Positions 8,331 to 16,900 of a stretch of 64,000 nt of DNA are shown piece after piece; the first letter of the stretch is position 1, and each line of letters begins with the position of its first letter. The stretch comes from Nocardia vulneris. GTDB lineage: Bacteria; Actinomycetota; Actinomycetes; Mycobacteriales; Mycobacteriaceae. The notes below the pieces were generated by a model that worked only from the letters and a program-made list of their open reading frames with translations, ran no database searches and was not told where the DNA came from. Position numbers and translations under genes: made by a program. The stretch lies in contig NZ_BDCI01000007.1 in the NCBI RefSeq assembly GCF_001613425.1, forward strand, positions 186,001 through 250,000. Reading direction: 5' to 3'.

Positions 8331-9428
8331 TCAGCCCTCGATGATGAAGGCTTCCAGTTGGGCGCGGGCGACGTCGTCGGCCAGCTGCTTCGGCGGGGAC
8401 TTCATCAGGTAGGCCGAGGCCGGGATGACGGGGCCGCCGATGCCGCGGTCCTTGGCGATCTTCGCGGCACGCACCGCGTCGATGATGATGCCCGCCGAGT
8501 TCGGCGAATCCCACACCTCGAGCTTGTACTCCAGGTTCAGCGGCACGTCGCCGAAGGCGCGACCCTCGAGCCGGACGTAGGCCCACTTGCGGTCGTCGAG
8601 CCAGCCGACGTGATCGGACGGGCCGATGTGCACGTCGTTGGCGCCGAGCTCCTTCTTCAGGTTGCTGGTGACGGCCTGGGTCTTGGAGATCTTCTTGGAC
8701 TCCAGGCGCTCGCGCTCGAGCATGTTCTTGAAGTCCATGTTGCCGCCGACATTCAGCTGCATGGTGCGGTCGAGCTGCACACCGCGATCCTCGAACAGCT
8801 TGGCCATGACGCGGTGCGTGATGGTCGCGCCGACCTGGCTCTTGATGTCGTCGCCGACGATGGGCACGCCCGCCTTGGTGAACTTCTCGGCCCATTCCGG
8901 ATCGGAGGCGATGAACACCGGCAGCGCGTTGACGAACGCGACGTCGGCGTCGATGGCGCACTGCGCGTAGAACTTGTCGGCCTCTTCCGAGCCGACCGGC
9001 AGGTACGACACCAGGACGTCGACCTTGTTGTCCTTCAGCACCTTGACCACATCGACCGGCTCGGCCTCGGACAGCTCGATGGTCTCGGCGTAGTACTTGC
9101 CGATGCCGTCCAGGGTCGGGCCCCGCTGCACGACGACGTCGCTCGGCGGCACATCGGAGATCTTGATCGTGTTGTTCTCGCTGGCGAAGATCGCCTCGGC
9201 GAGGTCGAAGCCGACCTTCTTGGCGTCCACGTCGAACGCGGCGACGAACTTCACGTCGCGGACGTGGTACTTGCCGAACTTGACATGCATGAGACCGGGC
9301 ACGGTCGCGGTCTCGTCCGCGTCCTTGTAGTACTGCACACCCTGGACCAGCGAGGAGGCGCAGTTGCCTACACCCACGATGGCGACGCGAACTTCGGTGG
9401 CGTTGTCAGCCTTCTGTGCTTCACTCAT
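8331..9428 (-). CDS. ino1: Myo-inositol-1-phosphate synthase
   Basis: Converts glucose-6-phosphate to myo-inositol-1-phosphate with NAD, the first step to phosphatidylinositol and mycothiol. 365 residues, starting at the ATG giving [26 protein letters not shown]; the N-terminal glycine-rich Rossmann motif VGVGNCASS is clear. Conserved later segments include [39 protein letters not shown], and [12 protein letters not shown]. Length and sequence match the actinobacterial type (M. tuberculosis Rv0046c). It overlaps the PadR gene upstream by eight bases, so the regulator and enzyme are co-transcribed, as in mycobacteria. Confidence 0.96.
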   Translation of the reverse strand: MSEAQKADNATEVRVAIVGVGNCASSLVQGVQYYKDADETATVPGLMHVKFGKYHVRDVKFVAAFDVDAKKVGFDLAEAIFASENNTIKISDVPPSDVVVQRGPTLDGIGKYYAETIELSEAEPVDVVKVLKDNKVDVLVSYLPVGSEEADKFYAQCAIDADVAFVNALPVFIASDPEWAEKFTKAGVPIVGDDIKSQVGATITHRVMAKLFEDRGVQLDRTMQLNVGGNMDFKNMLERERLESKKISKTQAVTSNLKKELGANDVHIGPSDHVGWLDDRKWAYVRLEGRAFGDVPLNLEYKLEVWDSPNSAGIIIDAVRAAKIAKDRGIGGPVIPASAYLMKSPPKQLADDVARAQLEAFIIEG

Positions 9429-9978
9429 GGCCGATATTTCCCTCTTTCTGTGGTGCCGCCTTCGTCGATTGCTCCGCCGCAATCAACTCGTTGAGCCAGC
9501 GCACTTCGCGCTCGCTTGATTCGAGTCCGAGCTGATGGAGCTGCCGGGTGTAGCGATCGAGCGAGCCGCTGGCCCGCTTGATCGCCTCCCGCAGCCCTTC
9601 TCGGCGCTCTTCGACCTGGCGCCGCCTGCCCTCCAGAATCCGCATCCGCGCTTCCGCGGGGGTGCGGCTGAAGAAGGCGAGGTGCACGCCGAAGCCGTCG
9701 TCTGTGTAGTTCTGCGGTCCGGTGTCGGCCAGCAGTTCGCTGAACCGCTCCCGGCCCGCAGGCGTCAGTTGGTAGACCCGGCGCGCACGGCGCGCGACCA
9801 CGCCCGCCGGGATCTCCTCCGCGATCAACCCGTCGGACTGCATGCGGCGCAGCGTGGGGTAGAGCGACCCGTAGGAGAAGGCACGAAACGCGCCGAGCAG
9901 GCCGGTCAGCCGCTTGCGCAGCTCGTAGCCGTGCATGGGCGATTCGAGGAGCAGCCCGAGGATTGCCAGCTCGAGCAC
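9421..9978 (-). CDS. PadR-family transcriptional regulator
   Basis: A 185-residue regulator starting at GTG 9978 with a strong GGGAGGTG ribosome-binding site. The N-terminal winged helix reads [24 protein letters not shown], then [21 protein letters not shown], which is diagnostic of PadR. The C-terminal half is helical with many Arg and Glu residues, as expected of the dimerisation (Vir_act_alpha_C-type) arm. The gene overlaps the ino1 start, matching the Rv0047c-Rv0046c arrangement. It probably controls its own operon through the repeats at 10034-10078. Confidence 0.92.
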   Translation of the reverse strand: MLELAILGLLLESPMHGYELRKRLTGLLGAFRAFSYGSLYPTLRRMQSDGLIAEEIPAGVVARRARRVYQLTPAGRERFSELLADTGPQNYTDDGFGVHLAFFSRTPAEARMRILEGRRRQVEERREGLREAIKRASGSLDRYTRQLHQLGLESSEREVRWLNELIAAEQSTKAAPQKEGNIGHE

Positions 9979-10033
9979 CGGGCTTCACCTCCCTGACTAT
10001 GTACAGACCTAACTGATGGATGCGACTCCAAAC

Positions 10034-10078
10034 TATATCGGAGCGATATAACCGTGCACAGCCCCGCTCGATATAACC
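10034..10078. promoter_or_regulatory. Candidate PadR operator in the divergent promoter region
   Basis: The perfect inverted repeat TATATCG-gag-CGATATA (10034-10050) is followed by a second half-site copy, CGATATAACC at 10069-10078, identical over ten bases to 10044-10053. These AT-rich sites stand out in the 170-base gap between padR-ino1 (reverse) and the DUF5318 gene (forward). Autoregulation by the PadR protein is an inference. Confidence 0.5.
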
Positions 10079-10148
10079 CGCGATCTACCGGCTTTCTCAT
10101 ACCCCTGAGCCGGGGCACCCCCTCGGCAACACCGCTACTCTGGTTCTC

Positions 10149-10568
10149 GTGCGAATCCAGCGGCAAGTGGTCGACTACGCCCTCCGGCGGCGATCTCTGC
10201 TGGCCGACGTGTATGCGGGCCGTGTCGATGTCGCCGAGGTATGTGATGCGAATCCCTATCTCCTGCGTGCGGCGAAGTTCCATGGTCGGGGGAGCGAGGT
10301 CACATGCCCGATCTGCCGGAAAGAACAGCTCACGCTTGTATCTTGGGTCTACGGCGACGGCCTGGGACCGATGGCGGGTTCGGCTCGCACCCCGGAGGAG
10401 CTGGCGCGTCTCGATGAGACTCGCGAAGAGTTCTCGGTCCATGTCGTCGAGGTGTGCCGGTCCTGCAGCTGGAATCATCTGGTGCAGTCCTATGTGCTCG
10501 GTACCGCGCCGGCGCCCACGCGCCGCCGCACCGGGACCCGAGCCAACCGGCGCACCGCAGCCGAATGA
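10149..10568 (+). CDS. DUF5318 zinc-ribbon-like conserved protein (Rv0049-like)
   Basis: A 139-residue cytoplasmic protein starting at GTG 10149. Two Cys pairs, CPIC and CRSC, about 50 residues apart are the likely metal site. It begins with a basic segment (MRIQRQVVDYALRRRSLLADVYAGR). In mycobacteria the orthologue sits between the ino1/padR pair and ponA1, exactly as here. Its biochemical role is unknown. The C-terminus is basic and variable. Confidence 0.85.
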   Translation: MRIQRQVVDYALRRRSLLADVYAGRVDVAEVCDANPYLLRAAKFHGRGSEVTCPICRKEQLTLVSWVYGDGLGPMAGSARTPEELARLDETREEFSVHVVEVCRSCSWNHLVQSYVLGTAPAPTRRRTGTRANRRTAAE

Positions 10569-10680
10569 AGTGCCTGGTCATCTGCCCGTCGGGTGACTCG
10601 CGGAGCCGAAACGGGTCCGCCGCGGTCCGCGTGACCGCACCGAGCCACCAGCAACGTCACGAGTTATGGAGATCTTGTCA

Positions 10681-13410
10681 GTGAATTCGCCCTACGAGAC
10701 TTCCCCCTACGGCGATGACCCGAACGGCGGCCGTGCTCCGCGGAGTTCACATCCAGGTCCCAACCCGTACCAGAACCCCCGGCCCGGGCCGCCGCCCGGC
10801 GCGCGTCCGGGTCCGCCACCCCAGCGTCCGGCCCCGTACCCGGGCGAGCTGCGTGGCCCACAGCCACAGCGCCGCCCCGGCCCGCCCCCGCCCCCGCAGC
10901 AGCGGCCGCCGCAGGGGCGTCCCGCGCCCGGCGCGCCGAACGCACCGCAGGCGACCCAGCGAATCGAACGCGCCAACCTGCCCAACAACGCGGTGGCCGA
11001 ACGCAATCGGCGCGGCGCACCGCCCACCGGCCCGCGTCCGGCCGAACGGGCCCGCCGCGTCGGCGACCCGGCCAACGGCACCGGCGAACGCCGCAAGACC
11101 GCGGGCGGACCGCCCTCCGGCCCGCCGCCGCGGCGCAACGGCGGCTCCGGTGACGGGTCCGGCGGTGGCTCCGGCAAGCGTCCGGGGCAGAAGAAGAAAT
11201 CACCGTGGCGGATCGTGCGGCGCGTCATCTACGTACTGATCGCGATGATGATCCTGATCCCCAGTGGCGTCTTCCTGATCGCGTACACGACAGTGTCGGT
11301 ACCCCAGCCGCAGGATCTCAAAACCAATCAGGTGGCGACCATCCTCGCCGCCGACGGCGAGTCGGTGATCAGCAAAGTCGTTCCGCCGGAAGGCAACCGG
11401 ACCGACGTCACGATCGACAAGATCCCGCCGCACGTGCGGTACGCGGTGATGGCCGCCGAGGACCGGGACTTCTACTCCAATCCGGGCTTCTCGATCTCCG
11501 GTTTCGCGCGCGCGGCCCGGGACAACGTGCTCGGCCGGGAGAGCGCGGGTGGTGGTTCGACGATCACCCAGCAGTACGTGAAGAACGCACTGGTCGGTGA
11601 CGAACGCTCGCTCACCCGCAAGATGCGCGAGCTGGTCATCTCAGCCAAGATGGCGCGCCAGTGGAGCAAGGACGAGATCCTCGCCGCGTACCTGAACACC
11701 ATCTACTTCGGTCGCGGCGCGTACGGCATCGATGCCGCCGCCAAGGCCTACTTCGGCAAGCCGGTGCAGGACCTCACGCCCGCCGAGGGCGCGGTGCTCG
11801 CCGCCACCATCCAGCAGCCGTCCGGCCTGGACCCGGAGAAGAACCCGGAGGGCGCGAAGACCCGCTGGAACTACGTGCTCGACGGCATGGTCTCCGGCGG
11901 CAACCTTTCCGCCGCCGACCGGCAGGCGATGCAGTACCCGCAGGTGGTCCCGGTCGCCACGACCAAGGACAAGACCCTCGACACCGGCCCGGAGGGCCTG
12001 ATCAAGTCGCAGGTGCTCAAAGAGCTGACCGCGGAAGGCATCAGCGAGCAGCAGCTCAACACCGCGGGCCTGTCGATCACCACGACGATCGACCCGAAGG
12101 CGCAGAAGGCCGCGGTCGACGCGGCGCAGAAGAAGATGCAGGGCGAGCCGGAGCAGCTGCGCACCGCGGTCGTTTCGGTGGATCCGAAGACCGGTGCGGT
12201 GCGCGCGTACTACGGCGGTGAGGACGGCCAGGGCTGGGACTTCGCCAACGCGGGCCTGCAGCCGGGTTCGTCGTTCAAGGTGTTCGGTCTGGCGGCGAAC
12301 CTGGAGCAGGGCGTGCCGCTGTCGCAGCTGTACGACAGCTCACCGCTCACGGTGAACGGCATCAAGATCACCAACGTGGAAGGCGAGCAGTGCGGTATGT
12401 GCACCATCGCCGAGGCGTTGAAGCGCTCGCTGAACACCAGCTTCTACCGGATGCAGATCGACATGGGCAACGGCCCGAAGAAGATCGCGGACATGGCGCA
12501 CAAGCTCGGCATCCCGGAAGCCATTCCCGGCGTGCCGAAGACGCTGACCGAACCCGACGGCTCCGGCCCGAACAACGGCATCGTGCTCGGCCAATACCAG
12601 GTGCGGGCGCTCGACATGGCTTCGGCCTACGCCACTTTGGCCGCGTCGGGCACCTATCACAAGCCGCACTTCGTGCAGAAGGTCGTCACCGCCGACGGTC
12701 AGGTGCTGCTCGATCGTGGTGAGGTCGCGGGCGAACCGCGGGTCTCGGCCGCGGTCGCCGACAACGTCACCGCCGCGATGAAGCCGATCGCGGCCTGGTC
12801 GCGCAACCACAACCTGGCCGGTGGCCGGGAGTCGGCCACCAAGACCGGTACCGCTCAGCTCGGCGACACCGGGGAGAACAAGGACGCCTGGATGGTCGGC
12901 TACACCCCGTCGCTGTCCACCGCGGTCTGGGTGGGCAGCGTGGACGATTCCCCGCTGCGCAACTACGGCGGCGGCATGATCTACGGTTCCGGCCTGCCTT
13001 CCGATATCTGGAAGGCCACGATGGACGGCGCCCTGCAGGGCACGCAGAACGAGACCTTCCCGAAGCCGGCCCCGATCAAGGGCCAGGCGGGCGTGCCGGA
13101 GTGGTCGGCCCCGTACACCCCGCCGTCGACCACCGAGGCGCCGTCGATCCTGCCGCCGATCTACATCCCGCCGACGATCGACACCCCGTTCGGCCCGATC
13201 CCGCTGCCCGGCGGCCAGCCGCGACCGCAGCAGCAGCAACAGCAGCAGCCGCGCAACGAGCAACCCGAGAAGCCGGACGCCGGTCCGCTCCCGGGCCAGC
13301 CGGTGGCTCCTTCGGACGGATCGTCGCCGACCGCCACCGGTGCGCCGCGCCCGGGCACCAACGGGCAGGGCGATACGAACGGGACTCCCCCGACCACGCG
13401 CAGCAGGTAG
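10681..13410 (+). CDS. ponA: Bifunctional penicillin-binding protein PonA1-like
   Basis: Peptidoglycan glycosyltransferase/transpeptidase of about 909 residues. GTG 10681 is chosen because GGAG sits nine bases upstream; an in-frame ATG at 10666 adds only five residues. A proline-rich cytoplasmic tail of about 175 residues precedes the membrane span (about 180-203). The GT51 domain has Glu near 260 in AEDRDFYSNPGF and GGGSTITQQYVKN. The transpeptidase carries SSFK (Ser about 530), SLN (about 583) and KTG (about 721). The C-terminus is a proline- and glutamine-rich tail. Position between the DUF5318 gene and the glycosyltransferase matches M. tuberculosis ponA1 (Rv0050). Confidence 0.94.
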   Translation: MNSPYETSPYGDDPNGGRAPRSSHPGPNPYQNPRPGPPPGARPGPPPQRPAPYPGELRGPQPQRRPGPPPPPQQRPPQGRPAPGAPNAPQATQRIERANLPNNAVAERNRRGAPPTGPRPAERARRVGDPANGTGERRKTAGGPPSGPPPRRNGGSGDGSGGGSGKRPGQKKKSPWRIVRRVIYVLIAMMILIPSGVFLIAYTTVSVPQPQDLKTNQVATILAADGESVISKVVPPEGNRTDVTIDKIPPHVRYAVMAAEDRDFYSNPGFSISGFARAARDNVLGRESAGGGSTITQQYVKNALVGDERSLTRKMRELVISAKMARQWSKDEILAAYLNTIYFGRGAYGIDAAAKAYFGKPVQDLTPAEGAVLAATIQQPSGLDPEKNPEGAKTRWNYVLDGMVSGGNLSAADRQAMQYPQVVPVATTKDKTLDTGPEGLIKSQVLKELTAEGISEQQLNTAGLSITTTIDPKAQKAAVDAAQKKMQGEPEQLRTAVVSVDPKTGAVRAYYGGEDGQGWDFANAGLQPGSSFKVFGLAANLEQGVPLSQLYDSSPLTVNGIKITNVEGEQCGMCTIAEALKRSLNTSFYRMQIDMGNGPKKIADMAHKLGIPEAIPGVPKTLTEPDGSGPNNGIVLGQYQVRALDMASAYATLAASGTYHKPHFVQKVVTADGQVLLDRGEVAGEPRVSAAVADNVTAAMKPIAAWSRNHNLAGGRESATKTGTAQLGDTGENKDAWMVGYTPSLSTAVWVGSVDDSPLRNYGGGMIYGSGLPSDIWKATMDGALQGTQNETFPKPAPIKGQAGVPEWSAPYTPPSTTEAPSILPPIYIPPTIDTPFGPIPLPGGQPRPQQQQQQQPRNEQPEKPDAGPLPGQPVAPSDGSSPTATGAPRPGTNGQGDTNGTPPTTRSR

Positions 13411-13483
13411 GTCTGGTCGGGTGACCAGGGGGGAACAGGTGCGCGACGCACCCGACGGTGATCGCCCGGTAGCCTCGGGTGCC

Positions 13484-15259
13484 GTGACTGATCAGCAGCT
13501 GGTGGATCAGCGGGCGAACGGGAGCGGACCGCACGCGAGTGAGGCGCCTTCCGGCACGGCGTATTACGTCGCCGCCGGCCCGCTCGCGCCGGACCTGCGC
13601 TCGGCCGACGCCCGCGATCGGCCCAGTCGCAACGACTCGCTGACCGCGCAGCTGTCCACGGTGATCGGCGGTCCGGTCGGTGAGCACGCGCTGATCGGCC
13701 GGGCCCGGTTCTGGACCCCGATGCGCGTGCTGCTGGCCTTCACGGTCGTATTCCTGGCGTTCGGCTGGTTCGGCAAGGCGGGCTGCATCCAGCAGACCAC
13801 CACCGCCGACGGTGCGCTCACGCTCGATTGGAACAACGGCCGCCAGTACGTCGCGATGTGCTACTCGGATACCGTGCCGCTCTACGGGGCCGAGCGACTG
13901 AACGAAGGCGCGTTCCCCTACAAGAAGTTCTGGATCGAGCAGACGCCCGACGGCGGCCGCGAGACCAGGTACATGGAGTATCCGGTGCTGTCCGGTCTCT
14001 ACCAGTACCTGTCCATGCGGATCGCCAAGGCCTGGGACATGACGCCGCTGCCGGGCGCGTTGCAGGTGGTGATCTACTTCAACGTCGTCGCGCTCGGCCT
14101 CGCGCTCGCCTGGCTGGTCACGGTGTGGGCGACCGCGCAACTGGCCGGGCGCCGGGTGTGGGACACGGCGCTGGTCGCCTGTTCACCGCTGGTGATCGTG
14201 CACATCTTCACCAATTTCGACGCGCTGGCAACGGCTTTGGCCGCGACCGGCCTGCTGGCCTGGGCCCGCAGGCGACCCGCACTGGCCGGGTTGCTGCTCG
14301 GGCTCGGCGGCGCCGCCAAGCTGTATCCGCTGCTGTTGCTCGGCCCGATCGTGCTGCTGTGCCTGCGCACCGACCCGCTGCAGCGTATGCCGAGCACCCA
14401 GGCCGGCCTGCGGCTGCGTGATATCGACAGCGTCGCGGCCGCACTGGACTGGGTGCGCGAAACGCCCTACCGCGTGCACCTGCTCGGCGCGCGCCCGCTC
14501 GGCGCCGCGGCGGTCACCGTGACGGCCGCGCTCGGCACCTGGATCGTGGTGAACCTGCCGATCGCCGCGCTGTACCCCACCGGATGGCGAGAGTTCTTCC
14601 GGCTCAACACCTCCCGGCACGCTGACCCGGACTCGATCTACAACGTGATCACCTCGTTCACCGGCTGGGCCGGTTTCGACGGGCAACTCGCGCACGGCGA
14701 ACCGCCGGTGATCCTGAACGCGGTATCGCTGCTCGCGTTCATCGCGGCCTGTGTGGCGATCGGCTACATCGCGCTCACCGCGCCGCAACGCCCCCGGCTC
14801 GCGCAGCTCTGTTTCCTGGTGGTGGCGGCGTTCCTGCTGACGAACAAGGTGTGGAGCCCGCAGTATTCGCTGTGGCTGGTGCCGCTGGCCGTGCTCGCGC
14901 TGCCGCACCGCCGCATCCTGCTCGCCTGGATGACCATCGACGCCCTGGTCTGGGCGCCACGCATGTTCTACTACCTCGGCCTGGACAAGAAGGGCCTGCC
15001 CGAGCAGTGGTTCACCGGCACCGTCGTGCTGCGCGACCTCGCGGTGATCGCCCTGTGCGCCTTGATCGTTCGCCAGATCTATCGCCCCGGCGAAGACCTG
15101 GTGCGTCGCGACTACGTGGACGACCCGATCGGCGGCGTCGTCGACCGCGCGCCCGATCCGCTGCTGCCGTGGCTGCCCGAGGTGCTGCGTCCCCGGGTGG
15201 CGCCCACCCGCGCATGGCAGCCGCAGGTGGACGCGTCCGCTCAGTGGGTGCGCAGGTAG
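13484..15259 (+). CDS. Polytopic GT87/DUF2029-type membrane glycosyltransferase (Rv0051-like)
   Basis: About 591 residues with many membrane spans. The start is uncertain: GTG 13484 gives MTDQQLVDQ; GTG 13421 would add 21 residues. After a polar N-terminus comes a span (VLLAFTVVFLAFGWFG), an external loop with YVAMCYSDTVPLYGAERLNEGAFPYKKFW, and the segments MEYPVLSGLYQYLS, GGAAKLYPLLLLGP and TNKVWSPQYSLWLVPL. These are hallmarks of polyprenyl-phosphate-mannose-dependent alpha-mannosyltransferases (GT-C fold, acidic external loop). The immediate neighbourhood of ponA matches Rv0051. Its last 19 bases overlap the end of the convergent TerD-family gene. Confidence 0.85.
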   Translation: MTDQQLVDQRANGSGPHASEAPSGTAYYVAAGPLAPDLRSADARDRPSRNDSLTAQLSTVIGGPVGEHALIGRARFWTPMRVLLAFTVVFLAFGWFGKAGCIQQTTTADGALTLDWNNGRQYVAMCYSDTVPLYGAERLNEGAFPYKKFWIEQTPDGGRETRYMEYPVLSGLYQYLSMRIAKAWDMTPLPGALQVVIYFNVVALGLALAWLVTVWATAQLAGRRVWDTALVACSPLVIVHIFTNFDALATALAATGLLAWARRRPALAGLLLGLGGAAKLYPLLLLGPIVLLCLRTDPLQRMPSTQAGLRLRDIDSVAAALDWVRETPYRVHLLGARPLGAAAVTVTAALGTWIVVNLPIAALYPTGWREFFRLNTSRHADPDSIYNVITSFTGWAGFDGQLAHGEPPVILNAVSLLAFIAACVAIGYIALTAPQRPRLAQLCFLVVAAFLLTNKVWSPQYSLWLVPLAVLALPHRRILLAWMTIDALVWAPRMFYYLGLDKKGLPEQWFTGTVVLRDLAVIALCALIVRQIYRPGEDLVRRDYVDDPIGGVVDRAPDPLLPWLPEVLRPRVAPTRAWQPQVDASAQWVRR

Positions 15260-16869
15260 CGCGCCAGCCGCTCCGGTTCCTGGGAGAGCAGATCCAGATC
15301 GAGCTGCCAGGGGCTGCCGGTCCACGGATCGAACAGCGGCGTCCCGGCCACGGTGGGCAGGTGCCGGCACGACTGCGAGAGCATCGCGACCGTGGTGTCG
15401 GTGGAGTCGGATTCGTCGCTGCCGACGATCACCGTGGACAACCCGATCAGGTCGCCGCGCATGATCAGCGAGCCGATCCGTTGCGCATCCGAACTCTGGT
15501 ATCCGTGCGGGAAGTCGGCCGCGATCAGGATCCGGTGTTCGCTCGGCGGGCTGCCCATACCGCTGGTGAACGCGAGCTCGGCCAGTTCGGCGGCCTGGAC
15601 CAGTTCCTGTAGCCGCGCGGAGATTTCCGTGTGGTCGGTGATCGGCGGGCCGTTCAGCACCGGTGCGAGCGGTTCGGTGAAACTGGTGAAGGCTCCGGTC
15701 AGGTCGATGATGTCGACCACGGTGCGCCGGTCCGGCGCCGCGGTGAGGAGCCGGGCGAGCAGCGCGCCGACCACCGGCGCGACCGCCTGCGACGACTCGG
15801 TATCGATCCACAGCGGCCGATTCAACGGCACCGGAACGCAATACGGCACGCGCAGCGCACCGCGTTCTTGCGCGTACAGCTCGCCGAGCCGGATGCCGTC
15901 GCTGGGGGCCACCGGCTTGTCCCACGCCGGCGCGTCCCAGGACGCCAACGCGGGCGGCAACATCAGGTCGGCGTCGGCGAGCTCACGGACGAGCTGTTCG
16001 CTGTCGCGCTGATGATTACGCTCGGCGGTGGCGATCAGTTCGTCGTTGCGCTGCTGGGCAGCGCGACGTGCCGCGTCGGCGGCCGGCGTGTTCCTGGTCG
16101 CCGGATCGGAGACGGCGGCGGACAATTCGTGATCGAGCCGTTTGGCCGCGTAGTCCCGCGCGGAGACCAGCGCCGCGGCCGAACGAGCGGCATCCTCGAA
16201 GATCATCCACAGCCGTTCCAGGCCGTGCCCGACCTCCGTCGGCGCGGCGGTGACCGAGCGGGCCTCGCTCGCCATCGGCCCGGCCATGGTGTGCGCGACC
16301 GGGCCGGAGCGGGACACATCCGCCGGCTGCGGCACACCGCCGGTCTGCGCGGCCGAACCGGTCTGCGCGGCCGGGTCGGCGGGCTCGTCCTCGACGTCGA
16401 CGCCGTGCGCGGTCAGCAGCACCGCGAGCCCGCCCGCATACCCCTGACCGACCGCACGCAGCCGCCACTCGGGCCCGCGCCGGTACACCTCCAGGCAGAT
16501 CAGCGCCGCCTCACCGGCAGCCGGGGCCACCACGAATTCCGCTGTCGCCGAACCGTTCTCGGACAGCGTCGCGGTCACCGTGCCGAGCCCGCCCGGCCGC
16601 GCGGGCACCGCCGGGTCGGCGCTGACCACCAGCAGCACCGCCTTGGCGTCGGCGCGGACCTCGGCGAGCGTGACGGTCACCTCGGCGTCGGCCAGCGCCA
16701 CCCCCGCGGTGGCGGGCTGGTTGTAGAAGACGAAATCGTCCGAGGAGAACACCTTCAGGTTCTCGGCCACCACCAGCGCCGAAACATCCAGTGCCGCTTC
16801 GGCATGCGCGCCGAACCGGACGATATCGCCGGTCAGCGGCACGTTCTGACCGGCTTTGAGTGGAATCAC
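15241..16869 (-). CDS. TerD-domain protein with C-terminal degenerate FtsK/HerA-like region
   Basis: About 542 residues, taken from GTG 16869 (MIPLKAGQNVPLTGD), which has an AAGGCAG site upstream; the frame is open further back only as a shadow of the previous gene. Residues 1-180 form a divergent TerD domain (DDFVFYNQPATAG, CLEVYRRGPEWRLRAVGQGYAGG). A helical linker (about 230-320) follows. The last 200 residues have the strand-helix order of an FtsK/HerA ATPase (LWIDTESSQAVAPVVGALLA, RTVVDIIDL, HRILIAADFPHG) but no GxxGxGK[ST] loop, so ATP hydrolysis is unlikely. That fold call is an inference. The gene starts 31 bases after the twin-TerD gene, in one operon. Confidence 0.75.
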   Translation of the reverse strand: MIPLKAGQNVPLTGDIVRFGAHAEAALDVSALVVAENLKVFSSDDFVFYNQPATAGVALADAEVTVTLAEVRADAKAVLLVVSADPAVPARPGGLGTVTATLSENGSATAEFVVAPAAGEAALICLEVYRRGPEWRLRAVGQGYAGGLAVLLTAHGVDVEDEPADPAAQTGSAAQTGGVPQPADVSRSGPVAHTMAGPMASEARSVTAAPTEVGHGLERLWMIFEDAARSAAALVSARDYAAKRLDHELSAAVSDPATRNTPAADAARRAAQQRNDELIATAERNHQRDSEQLVRELADADLMLPPALASWDAPAWDKPVAPSDGIRLGELYAQERGALRVPYCVPVPLNRPLWIDTESSQAVAPVVGALLARLLTAAPDRRTVVDIIDLTGAFTSFTEPLAPVLNGPPITDHTEISARLQELVQAAELAELAFTSGMGSPPSEHRILIAADFPHGYQSSDAQRIGSLIMRGDLIGLSTVIVGSDESDSTDTTVAMLSQSCRHLPTVAGTPLFDPWTGSPWQLDLDLLSQEPERLARYLRTH

Positions 16870-16900
16870 GTTGTCTGCCTTGCTGTCCGCGCTGCCGAAC

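Noticed and set aside
8117..8412. Small forward open frames between the DUF3800-like gene and ino1
   Set aside because: They run through the inverted repeats, are arginine-rich and lack ribosome-binding sites.
14183..15925. Reverse-strand open frame of about 580 codons across the glycosyltransferase end
   Set aside because: Composition is shadow-like (Arg, Gly, His, Ala) and it spans two real genes in other frames.
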